Source: an uncultured Lachnospiraceae bacterium (lineage in GTDB: Bacteria > Bacillota > Clostridia > Lachnospirales > Lachnospiraceae). From it: a stretch of 17,357 nucleotides of DNA. The position numbers were made by a program, and so were the translations under genes. The notes under the pieces are model-generated. The model searched no databases and was not told the origin of the DNA. It saw only the letters and a program-made list of their open reading frames with translations. Shown one piece after another: positions 1-7,188 of the stretch (position 1 is its first letter; the number at the start of each line of letters is the position of its first letter). Location of the stretch: the NCBI GenBank assembly GCA_947625995.1, contig CANQQN010000013.1:1-17357 (forward strand). Direction: 5' to 3'.

Positions 1-328
1 CCGCGATCGCGAAAGCAGTAGCGAAGGTAGGATGGGCATGTACCACAGAGCCCACGTCCGGCCTGCACTTGTACACACGCATATGCATCTTGATCTCTGA
101 GGAAGGCTTGAAGCTGCCGTTTGCCTGCAGTACATTGCCGTCCTTGTCCACTTTACATATGTACTCCGGCGTCATAAAGCCTTTGGAAACGCCGGTAGGT
201 GTGCAAAGGAACTCATTGTCGTTGAGCTTTACGGAAATATTGCCGTCGTTAGCGGCAACCATGCCTCTGTCGTAGATCCGTTTGCCGATCTCACAGATTT
301 GTTTTTTGATCTCAAATTCATTTGCCAT
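1..328 (-). CDS. Class II aldolase/adducin family protein, 5' part (fuculose-phosphate aldolase or ribulose-phosphate epimerase type)
   Basis: Only the first 109 codons are in the window; the gene runs off the left edge. I translated it from the minus strand: it begins MANEFEIKKQICEIG and carries the class II aldolase hallmarks, GNIS at about residues 30-33, a TPTGVSKG loop at 43-50, SSE with E78, and HAHP with H97 and H99. In this family the two histidines bind the catalytic zinc and the glutamate acts in catalysis. Members cleave or epimerise sugar phosphates such as L-fuculose-1-phosphate, L-rhamnulose-1-phosphate or L-ribulose-5-phosphate in the cytoplasm. The substrate cannot be told from this fragment. 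The start is fixed by AGGAGG at 337-342. It has its own promoter (385-413) and lies behind the terminator of the sugar operon, so it is a separate unit that could still serve the same pathway. Confidence 0.85.
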   Translation of the reverse strand, partial: MANEFEIKKQICEIGKRIYDRGMVAANDGNISVKLNDNEFLCTPTGVSKGFMTPEYICKVDKDGNVLQANGSFKPSSEIKMHMRVYKCRPDVGSVVHAHPTFATAFAIA

Positions 329-384
329 CTAAGATATCCTCCTTATATATGTTTGTTTATGTTGTTTTTTTTTGATTTAGAATT

Positions 385-413
385 ATTTTATCACTTTGCA
401 TCCAAAAAAGCAA
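385..413 (-). promoter_or_regulatory. Sigma-A type promoter for the class II aldolase gene
   Basis: On the minus strand, TTGCTT (408-413) is followed after exactly 17 bp by TAAAAT (385-390), close to the TTGACA/TATAAT consensus. It lies about 57 nt upstream of the aldolase ATG and downstream of the terminator at 442-485, so the aldolase is probably transcribed separately. I saw no copy of the ROK operator half site here. Confidence 0.6.
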
Positions 414-441
414 CTATTTTCTAAACTTTTCACCAAAATGG

Positions 442-485
442 AAAAAACCGGAGAAATCCCTGATTTTAAGGGTTTCTCCGGTTTT
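442..485 (-). terminator. Intrinsic terminator of the sugar operon
   Basis: A long near-perfect hairpin: left arm 444-461, loop 462-468, right arm 469-485, with T457 bulged. The stem core is ACCGGAGAAA paired with TTTCTCCGGT. On the minus strand the stem runs straight into six T residues (442-447 in complement). It is the first good terminator after the aldose epimerase stop at 642. Confidence 0.8.
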
Positions 486-641
486 CAAAAGAAAATGCCG
501 GCTGTTTTTTTTAAAAACCACACAAATCAACATAAAACAACGTATATTTTTATCAAAAAGTTTGTTATGTTGTTCGTGCATACTCTGTGCGGGATCCTGT
601 CGCCGGCAGGACGCCTGCGCGGCAAGGCTGCGGGATCCGCG

Positions 642-1691
642 CTATTTTACGGAAAATTCATAGATCGTGCGGAACAGATATTCCTCCCCTTTTCTCAGCA
701 CAATAGATGGAAACAAGAAACATTTCATCGCATTCGGCAGAAACTGTGTTTCCAGACAGAAACCGCCTCTGTATCCGTAAACGGCTCCCTGTTTCCCTCC
801 TATAGTCTTCATAAAATTGCCGCTGTAAAAATGGATGGCCGGCTTATTTGTCAGCACACGCATCCGGATTCCTGATCCTTCCGCGTACACGTCCGCCGCC
901 TGCCGCACCATACCATTATAATCCCGGATACAAAAGCTGTGGTCGTATCCGCCCGTCTGGAGCAACTGACAGTGTTTTTCGTCTATCACATCTCCAATCT
1001 GTCTTCCTCTTCGGAAATCAAAGGGCGTATGCTCCACAGAGATCAGATTACCCGTGGCAAGACACTGTTCGTCCGATTCCGCAAAGCGGTCGGAAAAGAT
1101 CTGCATCCAGTGATCGCCGATGGAGCCTTTGTCATGCCCGTCCAAATTAAAATATGTATGATTTGTCAGATTGACGATCGTATCCTTGTCGCTAACCGCA
1201 TGTTCATCAATGATCATCCGGTCATCCTCTGTCAGCCGATAGTTGACCGTTGTGCGCAGGTTTCCCGGAAACCCCTCCTCTCCGTCAGGACTGGAATAAG
1301 AAAACCGTACGCTTTCTCCATCCGCGCGGCCCTCCCAGCAGCGCTTGTCGAATCCTCTTTCTCCTCCATGAAGACAATTTTGTCCTTCATGGTTGGCGGA
1401 AAGCCGATATTCTTTTCCGTTCAGCGTAAACCGGGCATTTTCAATACGATTTGCCACCCGCCCGATGACCGCTCCAAAAAAATACGCTCCCTGCGCTTCA
1501 TAGTCGGCGATACTGTCATATCCCAGAACCACATCCCGCATGCGGCCACTCCTGTCGGGCAGGACAACAGACCGGACGGCAGCGCCGTAGCTGATCAGAC
1601 GCACGCTGACCCCGCGGCTGTTTTCCAGTGTATATTGCTTTACCGGCGTTCCAAACGACGTGCATCCAAAAGCAGATTCTGTTATCTTCAT
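642..1691 (-). CDS. Aldose 1-epimerase (mutarotase), GalM family
   Basis: Interconverts alpha and beta anomers of free aldoses in the cytoplasm. The 349-aa length is normal for GalM. Visible motifs are LHGG (H108), NHTYFNL (H178, the proposed catalytic acid), GYDHSF (D250) and LETQFLPNA (E314, the proposed catalytic base), plus NRI at 81-83 near the sugar-binding site. It is the last gene of the seven-gene sugar operon, and its ATG overlaps the TGA of the oxidoreductase gene by ATGA, so the two are probably translationally coupled. The context suggests that the imported sugar, or the product of a neighbouring hydrolase, needs anomer conversion before oxidation or further use. The family is certain; I leave the symbol blank because the natural sugar may not be galactose. 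Confidence 0.93.
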   Translation of the reverse strand: MKITESAFGCTSFGTPVKQYTLENSRGVSVRLISYGAAVRSVVLPDRSGRMRDVVLGYDSIADYEAQGAYFFGAVIGRVANRIENARFTLNGKEYRLSANHEGQNCLHGGERGFDKRCWEGRADGESVRFSYSSPDGEEGFPGNLRTTVNYRLTEDDRMIIDEHAVSDKDTIVNLTNHTYFNLDGHDKGSIGDHWMQIFSDRFAESDEQCLATGNLISVEHTPFDFRRGRQIGDVIDEKHCQLLQTGGYDHSFCIRDYNGMVRQAADVYAEGSGIRMRVLTNKPAIHFYSGNFMKTIGGKQGAVYGYRGGFCLETQFLPNAMKCFLFPSIVLRKGEEYLFRTIYEFSVK

Positions 1692-2809
1692 GCAATTTCC
1701 TCCTCAGGGGCCATGCCGACTGTCTTGCCCCGAAACGTTTCAGGCCTTTCGCAGAAGGAAGACAGGGCAATTTCCTCTTTCCTGTGCGCACTCAGATGAA
1801 ACGCGTCCATGATCTCCAGCACATGGTTCATCAGCTTTCCGCCGGCTCTCGGGCTGTGTCCGCCGCGGATAGCCAGCGCCATTTCAAACACGCCAAGTCC
1901 CCTGCTGTTTTCAATATAGGGATTTACAAAAGGCAGTTCTTTCCATTCGGATGTTTTTCCGTCCATAACCCTGACCTTTTCTCCGAACAGATCCGGATTC
2001 GGCACTACCATCGTCCCGTCGGTCCCATAAATGACTACATGGGGAAGATCCACCGGCCACACGTCAAAGGATGTTACCATGGAGCCCACAACGTCATTCT
2101 GAAACCGGATCGTGCCGACCACGTGGGTGGGCATTTCCACCGGCAGCACTTCTCCCTTTCTCGGGCCGACCAAAACCTCCCTGTGCCTGATCGGATTGGA
2201 ATTCATCGCCGAGACAGAAACAGCAGATCCAAGAAGGTTTACAAGGGAAGTCAGATAATAGGGTCCCATATCATACATGGGGCCGCCGCCTTTCGCATAA
2301 TAAAAATCCGGATTCGGATGAAATTTTTCCCAGCCGTGACACATCATAAATGCCGTAAACGCCACCGGTCTTCCGATCATTCCGTCATCCAGCGCGGCCC
2401 GCGCCGTCTGGGCGGCCGCCCCCAGAAAAGTATCCGGCGCGCCCCCGATGAACACCTTGTTTTTTTCGGCTTCGGTAAGCAGACGGCAGCCTTCTTCATA
2501 GTGAAGACCCAGCGGTTTTTCGCTGTATACATGCTTGCCCGCCTCCAACGCCTTTTCCGATACCTGAACATGGGCTTTGGGGATTGTCAGATTCAATGCC
2601 AGTTCAAACAGATCCGAGGAATAAAACTCCTCTTCCGGCAGAACATTCGGGATCCCGTATTTATCCGCGCAGGCCCGCGCGCGTTCCGGCCGCAGGTCAG
2701 ATACCGCCGTCACTTCTATCATGTCCGAAAACATTCCTGTGAGATTCGTCAAGTAGATCTCACTGATCTTCCCGCACCCCATAATGCCGGTTTTTAACTT
2801 CTTCATCAT
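1688..2809 (-). CDS. Gfo/Idh/MocA family NAD(P)-dependent oxidoreductase
   Basis: A 373-aa cytoplasmic sugar or inositol dehydrogenase-like protein. The N-terminal Rossmann fold starts with KTGIMGCGKIS (about 6-16). EKP (97-99) supplies the conserved catalytic lysine K98. The C-terminal domain has GGGPMYDMGPYYLT (174-187), where D180 is conserved but the usual histidine position (G-x-H) is tyrosine (Y184 or Y185). Family members oxidise or reduce hydroxyl and keto groups of sugars, inositols and related compounds. MM at the start leaves two equally good initiation codons; GGAGAGG lies about 10 nt upstream. It follows the unknown 138-aa gene by 17 nt and overlaps the mutarotase gene by ATGA. 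It probably performs the redox step of the operon's pathway, but the substrate is unknown. Confidence 0.92.
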   Translation of the reverse strand: MMKKLKTGIMGCGKISEIYLTNLTGMFSDMIEVTAVSDLRPERARACADKYGIPNVLPEEEFYSSDLFELALNLTIPKAHVQVSEKALEAGKHVYSEKPLGLHYEEGCRLLTEAEKNKVFIGGAPDTFLGAAAQTARAALDDGMIGRPVAFTAFMMCHGWEKFHPNPDFYYAKGGGPMYDMGPYYLTSLVNLLGSAVSVSAMNSNPIRHREVLVGPRKGEVLPVEMPTHVVGTIRFQNDVVGSMVTSFDVWPVDLPHVVIYGTDGTMVVPNPDLFGEKVRVMDGKTSEWKELPFVNPYIENSRGLGVFEMALAIRGGHSPRAGGKLMNHVLEIMDAFHLSAHRKEEIALSSFCERPETFRGKTVGMAPEEEIA

Positions 2810-2826
2810 ACAAACACCTCTCCATT

Positions 2827-3243
2827 TTATCTGGTTTCACGATAAAGGACCGGGGTGATGTCCGGGTCTATATACCAGTACCACCTTTTATCCAGTGTAT
2901 AAAACGGGTGATCCTGATCATTCAACGGGATGTCAACTACATTTGTGGTCTTTGGCATTGGCTTTGCGTAACACACATGATGCTCAAAGGCTCCGTTCCT
3001 GACAAACCATTCTTCCCAAGGACAGTCATCGGGACTATGTAGCGGCGGAATGGCATGAATATAAATATTCGGTTCTATACCTTCAACCGTGGTCGTGTAA
3101 ACACACCAATAATAACCGGCATACGGGATATGATCCTCTGTGCACGGATCAATAAACAATTCTCTGAATGGATAACCCATCCGTTTACATGCGGCATCTA
3201 TTCCCGCGATCACCAGATGATCAACAAATTCCTGCAATGTCAT
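2827..3243 (-). CDS. Uncharacterised 138-aa protein in the sugar operon
   Basis: I do not recognise a family. It is a soluble protein with no signal peptide or membrane segment, unusually rich in Trp and Tyr (YAGYYWCVYT about 41-50, RWYWYIDP about 120-127) and with scattered Cys and His (C19, C34, C47, C74, H88, H89, C91). The first 30 residues look helical; the rest looks like a small aromatic-rich beta fold. Being a real gene is supported by its position in a tight operon: 35 nt after the ATPase stop, 17 nt before the oxidoreductase start, and a purine-rich AGGGGGGA about 10 nt before the ATG. It could be a small enzyme subunit, a sugar-binding or regulatory protein, or an isomerase-like fold; I have no motif that decides. 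Confidence 0.75.
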   Translation of the reverse strand: MTLQEFVDHLVIAGIDAACKRMGYPFRELFIDPCTEDHIPYAGYYWCVYTTTVEGIEPNIYIHAIPPLHSPDDCPWEEWFVRNGAFEHHVCYAKPMPKTTNVVDIPLNDQDHPFYTLDKRWYWYIDPDITPVLYRETR

Positions 3244-3278
3244 ATACGCTGTCCCCCCTGTTTTATCGCATTTTCAGG

Positions 3279-4790
3279 CTATGCGCTCTGTGTAGTCGTG
3301 CCGGCCATAATATACTGCAGGAGCGTATCATGGTCAAAGTCCTTTGGATAACCTTCCGTAATGATCCTGCCGTTTCTAATGACAATGATCCTGTCGGCGG
3401 CACTTAAGATTTCTTCAATTTCGGAGGAGATCATCAGAAAACTCATTCCCTCCCCCGCCATTTTTTTCAGGTTAGAATAGATCTCCTGTTTTGCGCCCAC
3501 ATCGATCCCTCTTGTAGGCTCATCCAGAATCAGGATACTCTGCTCTTTCGCGAGCCATCTTGCCAGAATGACCTTCTGCTGGTTCCCACCTGAAAGAGAA
3601 CCGATCATGTCGTCCAGCGACCCTGTTTTGATGCCATACACGTCGCGGCAATGCCCGGCAACCGCAGTCTCCTTTTTCCGGTCAAGTATAAATCCAAGCT
3701 CATTGAGGATCGCCGCAGATATGTTTTTCTTGACTGAAAAATTATGAAGGATCCCTTCTTCTTTCCTGTTGATAGGTAGATAGGCAAGTCCGCATTTAAT
3801 GGCCTTTCCGGGCGCGGAGGGACTGATCCGCTTTCCATTTACATAAATTTCCCCCTGATACCGGTTGCCGTAGATCCCGTAGAGCATCCTTGCCAGTTCG
3901 CTCTTTCCGGAGCCCACCAGTCCTGTAATGGCCAGCACCTCTCCCCTGTGGAGCCGGAAGCTGATCCCATCAAGAATTTTGGGAAGCATGATATTTTTTG
4001 CTTCAAGGACCACATCCTCTTCAGAAAATTGCTTCACCTGCTCATTTTTTTCAAAGCTGATGGATTTTCCAAGCATCTGTCCTGTGATCCTGTCCATATC
4101 ATATTCCGACGCAGGTCCCGAAGAGATCAGCCTGCCGTCCCTTAGCACGGTGATCCTGTCAGCCATATCCAAAATTTCATCCATTTTATGAGTAATGAAC
4201 AGGATCGCCATATCTTTTCTTCGCAGTTCCCTCAATATCCGGTACAGGATCTTTTCCTCCTCCTGAGACAGACTAGAGGACGGTTCGTCAAAAACCAGCA
4301 CCTGCGGCGAGCGCTTTACACATTTCGCGATCTCCACAAGCTGCTTCTGGGCAAGACTCAACGTCTTTACTTTTGCTCTCACGTCAAGGCAGATGCCCAG
4401 TCCCTCCAAAAACCGCCTGCATTCGGCATATCCCTTCTTCCACTGCAGAAATCCATGCTTTGAAGGAAATTCATCCATCAGGACATTTTCTGCCACAGAG
4501 CGTTCCACAAATAGATTTAATTCCTGATAGACCATGGCAATACCCTTGGAATTGGCTTCTCTCGGATCCCGGATGACCGTTTCCTTTCCATCGATCAATA
4601 TCGTACCTTCTGTCGGCTGATAAACTCCCTGCAGGATCTTCATCAGCGTACTTTTTCCGGCGCCGTTTACTCCTGCAAAGGAATGAATCTCGCCCGAATA
4701 GATGTCCACAGACACATGATCCAGCGCCGGCGAAGCACTTCCAAACCGTTTTGATATATTTCTCATGGAAATCTTCGGTTCTTTTTCCAT
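3279..4790 (-). CDS. Sugar ABC transporter ATP-binding protein, RbsA/MglA/XylG type
   Basis: A 503-aa protein with two ABC ATPase domains, which energises uptake of a monosaccharide or similar solute at the inner face of the membrane. Domain 1 has Walker A GVNGAGKST (40-48), signature region LSLAQKQ (144-150) in place of LSGGQ, and Walker B VLVFDEP (164-170). Domain 2 has Walker A GLVGSGKSE (290-298), signature LSGGNQQKV (399-407) and Walker B LILDEPTRGID (420-430). One degenerate and one canonical signature is typical of this family. The reading frame stays open to 4883, but the start at 4790 is preferred because GGAGG lies 6 nt upstream and the length then matches RbsA; the upstream part is the hairpin-rich intercistronic region. 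Partners are the binding protein and permease just upstream. Confidence 0.95.
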   Translation of the reverse strand: MEKEPKISMRNISKRFGSASPALDHVSVDIYSGEIHSFAGVNGAGKSTLMKILQGVYQPTEGTILIDGKETVIRDPREANSKGIAMVYQELNLFVERSVAENVLMDEFPSKHGFLQWKKGYAECRRFLEGLGICLDVRAKVKTLSLAQKQLVEIAKCVKRSPQVLVFDEPSSSLSQEEEKILYRILRELRRKDMAILFITHKMDEILDMADRITVLRDGRLISSGPASEYDMDRITGQMLGKSISFEKNEQVKQFSEEDVVLEAKNIMLPKILDGISFRLHRGEVLAITGLVGSGKSELARMLYGIYGNRYQGEIYVNGKRISPSAPGKAIKCGLAYLPINRKEEGILHNFSVKKNISAAILNELGFILDRKKETAVAGHCRDVYGIKTGSLDDMIGSLSGGNQQKVILARWLAKEQSILILDEPTRGIDVGAKQEIYSNLKKMAGEGMSFLMISSEIEEILSAADRIIVIRNGRIITEGYPKDFDHDTLLQYIMAGTTTQSA

Positions 4791-4806
4791 ATAAATCCTC
4801 CATTCC

Positions 4807-4925
4807 GGAGCGTTTGCGCGACGGGCGATGAGAAACGGATACAGTTTCTCATCTGCCATCAATGGGATTTGGGAACGCTCCAATCCCGGTGTGAAAAATC
4901 AGCGCATCAGTGTGATTTTTCACAC
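4807..4925 (-). promoter_or_regulatory. Intercistronic hairpin cluster between the binding-protein and ATPase genes
   Basis: This region holds three inverted repeats. GTGTGAAAAATCA (4889-4901) pairs perfectly with 4913-4925 around an 11-nt loop. GATGAGAAAC (4827-4836) pairs perfectly with 4844-4853 around a 7-nt loop. GGAGCGTT (4807-4814) pairs with AACGCTCC (4874-4881), enclosing the second hairpin. None is followed by a T run on the minus strand, so these are more likely mRNA-stabilising or processing structures than terminators. Such structures after binding-protein genes are known to keep binding protein in excess over ATPase and permease. Confidence 0.65.
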
Positions 4926-4967
4926 TAACCTTCCCCTTTCCCCGAATGCTGTTTTACGGCAGACCTT

Positions 4968-6107
4968 TTATTTCATGATCGCGTTCTGATACTGGATCTG
5001 GTACTGATCCTGATCAAGCGGCTCCCAAGAGCTGACTGTGTTCAGATCCATACCGCCCCAGTTATTGGGGTCATCTACGTTGTCATGTCCCACAAATGCA
5101 GGCGTAAACAGAATTTCTTCCGGCACATCAAAGCCATGCAGATAATCAATAATCACTCTTACCGCCACGTCGGAGTGAATTGCCGCATTGTGCTCAGAGG
5201 AACCGTCAATAGAACCTTCCCGGACAAGATCCAGACAATCGGAGGTGGCATCCACGCCGACTACCGCCACATGTCCTTCTTCTCCATACGGCACATACCG
5301 ATTTGCTTCTTTCAGGGCCGCCACGACACCGCCGAGCATGCCGTCTCCCATTACCCATACCGCGTTGATCTCGGGATACCGCTGTAGCGCGTCCAGCGTA
5401 TTGGTATATGCATTATTGGAATCCCATGTACAGTCAAATTTCGCGTCCTGAAGCACATGAACGTTTCCAGCTTCTTCTGCCGCGTCTTCAAATCCGTCCT
5501 GTCTCTGCTGGGCGATCAGAGACTCCAGAGGCCCCATCATGCTGGCCACATAGGTTTCCTCATATTTTTCGCTGAGATACTGTGCGTCCACGCCGCCGAT
5601 CTTTGTCTGATCAGACGTGATCAGCGTCAAAATGTCACACCCTTCATCGGCATCTGTGTCGATGCAGATTACCGGAATATTTTCATTGTTCAGATTTACC
5701 ACAGACGGAACGATCGCTGCGCTGTCAACAGGCTTCAGCAAAATAATGTCCGGTTCGACCGTCACGATATCCTGCGCCTGCTGCGCCTGTGTTTCCGCAT
5801 TGTTGTCCGCGTTGTAGACCACAAATTCTCCTCCACAGCGTTCCACCAGATTCTTCAGAAATCCTGTGTTGGCAACCATCCACGGCGTAGAAACTTCACT
5901 GGCCAGATAAGCTACCTTGACCGGCTTTCCGTCTATGACAAGAGGCGTGCTGTCTTCCTTGTTATTATCTGCACTCGTTCCTGAAGATGCAGACGAGTCC
6001 TTTTTACTTTCCGAACCGGACCCAGCCTCATTCCCGCACGCGCAGAAAACCAATACCATCGTTAAAAATACCGCGATAATTGAAACAAGCTTTTTCGTTT
6101 TTTTCAT
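4968..6107 (-). CDS. Sugar ABC transporter substrate-binding lipoprotein, periplasmic-binding-protein family 4 (RbsB-like)
   Basis: A 379-aa extracellular, membrane-anchored solute receptor. The N-terminus is a lipoprotein signal (KKTKK, hydrophobic 8-22, then FCAC), with C24 the likely lipidated residue because it has Ala at -1. A Ser/Gly/Asp-rich linker follows to about 55. The two-lobe domain begins at KVAYLASEVSTPW (64-76), with conserved pieces VEPDIILLKPVDS (117-129), VICIDTDAD (146-154), INAVWVMGDGM (247-257) and VAVVGVDAT (280-288). GAGGG lies about 8 nt before the ATG, preceded by a long A-rich leader. It follows the permease by 48 nt and precedes the ATPase, from which it is separated by hairpins. 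The ligand is unknown; the aromatic W76 and the acidic D149, D151 and D153 are plausible sugar contacts, by inference. Confidence 0.93.
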   Translation of the reverse strand: MKKTKKLVSIIAVFLTMVLVFCACGNEAGSGSESKKDSSASSGTSADNNKEDSTPLVIDGKPVKVAYLASEVSTPWMVANTGFLKNLVERCGGEFVVYNADNNAETQAQQAQDIVTVEPDIILLKPVDSAAIVPSVVNLNNENIPVICIDTDADEGCDILTLITSDQTKIGGVDAQYLSEKYEETYVASMMGPLESLIAQQRQDGFEDAAEEAGNVHVLQDAKFDCTWDSNNAYTNTLDALQRYPEINAVWVMGDGMLGGVVAALKEANRYVPYGEEGHVAVVGVDATSDCLDLVREGSIDGSSEHNAAIHSDVAVRVIIDYLHGFDVPEEILFTPAFVGHDNVDDPNNWGGMDLNTVSSWEPLDQDQYQIQYQNAIMK

Positions 6108-6155
6108 TGTTTTCCCTCTTTTCTTTTTTTGTCTTTTTGTGTTTTTTCTCGTTTT

Positions 6156-7145
6156 TCAACGGTCACGTTTCCGGAGCGAATCATATGCGATCACCACAAA
6201 GATGATCACGCCCTTCGCGATCAACTGTACGGAAGCCTGTACGCCCATCAGGTTCAGGCCGTTGTTGATCATGGAAATGATCAGCGCGCCCATCAGCGTA
6301 CCTGTGATGGTCCCGCGGCCTCCCATCAGTGAAGTGCCGCCTACGACACAAGCGGCCACAACATCCATCGACAGATCGCTGGCAATGGACAGCGACGCGC
6401 TCTGCAGTCTGGAGACCACGATATTTGCGCCGATTGCCGATGTAAAGCCCGTGATAATATAAGCCAACAAGATCACCGCGTTTGTATTGATCCCCGCCAG
6501 CCACGCAGCGTATGTATTGCCGCCCACCGCATAAATCTTCCGACCATAATTGGTTCGGTTTAAAAGCAGCATTCCAACCAGAAACACTGCCAGAAGGATC
6601 ACTACCGATATGGGAATCATAGTGCCAAACAATTTTCCCTGCCCAAAAATAGTCATCTCCTTCGGCAGACCTGTGATCGTTCTACTGTTTGTAATGGTTT
6701 TGGCAACGCCTTCTGCTATATTCTGCATTGCAAGAGTCGTCACAAAAGGCACCATATGCAGTTTTGTCACGGCAATTCCATTTAACAGTCCCACAAAGGT
6801 TCCGACACCGATAGAGATCAGCATCGCAACCTGCCACGGAATTCCCCTTTCCATCAATAACGCGGACGTAACGGCACACAGTACGCAATTACCGGCCACC
6901 GACAGATCGATTCCTCCCGTGATGATGACAAATGTCACGCCAACCGCAACTGTGCCTGTCAGAACGGACGCCTGTAAAATATTTATGATATTCGTCATCT
7001 TTGTCAAATTAAAAAATAATCCTTTTGTGGTTATGGAGAAAAACACGATAATCACAACCATGATCACCAATAGTCCCATTTTCTCCGATACGCTCGCGGG
7101 TATCCGTTTCATCCATTCTTTGGGTTTTATGAGTTCTTTTTTCAT
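6156..7145 (-). CDS. Sugar ABC transporter permease, RbsC family
   Basis: A 329-aa integral membrane protein of BPD_transp_2 type with roughly 8-10 hydrophobic segments, the first at about 24-40. Family-typical segments are VTFVIITGGIDLSVAG (70-85), LNGIAVTKLHMVPFVTTLAM (121-140) and VVGGTSLMGGRGTITGTLMG (267-286), the last contacting the ATPase. The frame is open to 7181, but MKKELIKPKEW at 7145 is the better start because AGAAGGGA lies about 6 nt upstream and the length then fits RbsC. It should pair with the adjacent binding protein and double-domain ATPase. The presence of a single permease gene implies a homodimeric channel, as in RbsC. The gap to the MBL-fold gene upstream is 43 nt. Confidence 0.94.
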   Translation of the reverse strand: MKKELIKPKEWMKRIPASVSEKMGLLVIMVVIIVFFSITTKGLFFNLTKMTNIINILQASVLTGTVAVGVTFVIITGGIDLSVAGNCVLCAVTSALLMERGIPWQVAMLISIGVGTFVGLLNGIAVTKLHMVPFVTTLAMQNIAEGVAKTITNSRTITGLPKEMTIFGQGKLFGTMIPISVVILLAVFLVGMLLLNRTNYGRKIYAVGGNTYAAWLAGINTNAVILLAYIITGFTSAIGANIVVSRLQSASLSIASDLSMDVVAACVVGGTSLMGGRGTITGTLMGALIISMINNGLNLMGVQASVQLIAKGVIIFVVIAYDSLRKRDR

Positions 7146-7188
7146 ATGAATCCCTTCTGTCCTGATCGATCTTGAAAACATCTGCCGT

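Noticed and set aside
939..2797. Long plus-strand open frames of 286 and 389 codons
   Set aside because: They run antisense to the mutarotase and oxidoreductase genes, show no domain, lack good ribosome binding sites and have the composition of a reversed coding strand.
4791..4883. Longer ATPase start giving 31 extra residues
   Set aside because: The extension lies in the intercistronic hairpins, has no ribosome binding site, and makes the protein longer than the family.
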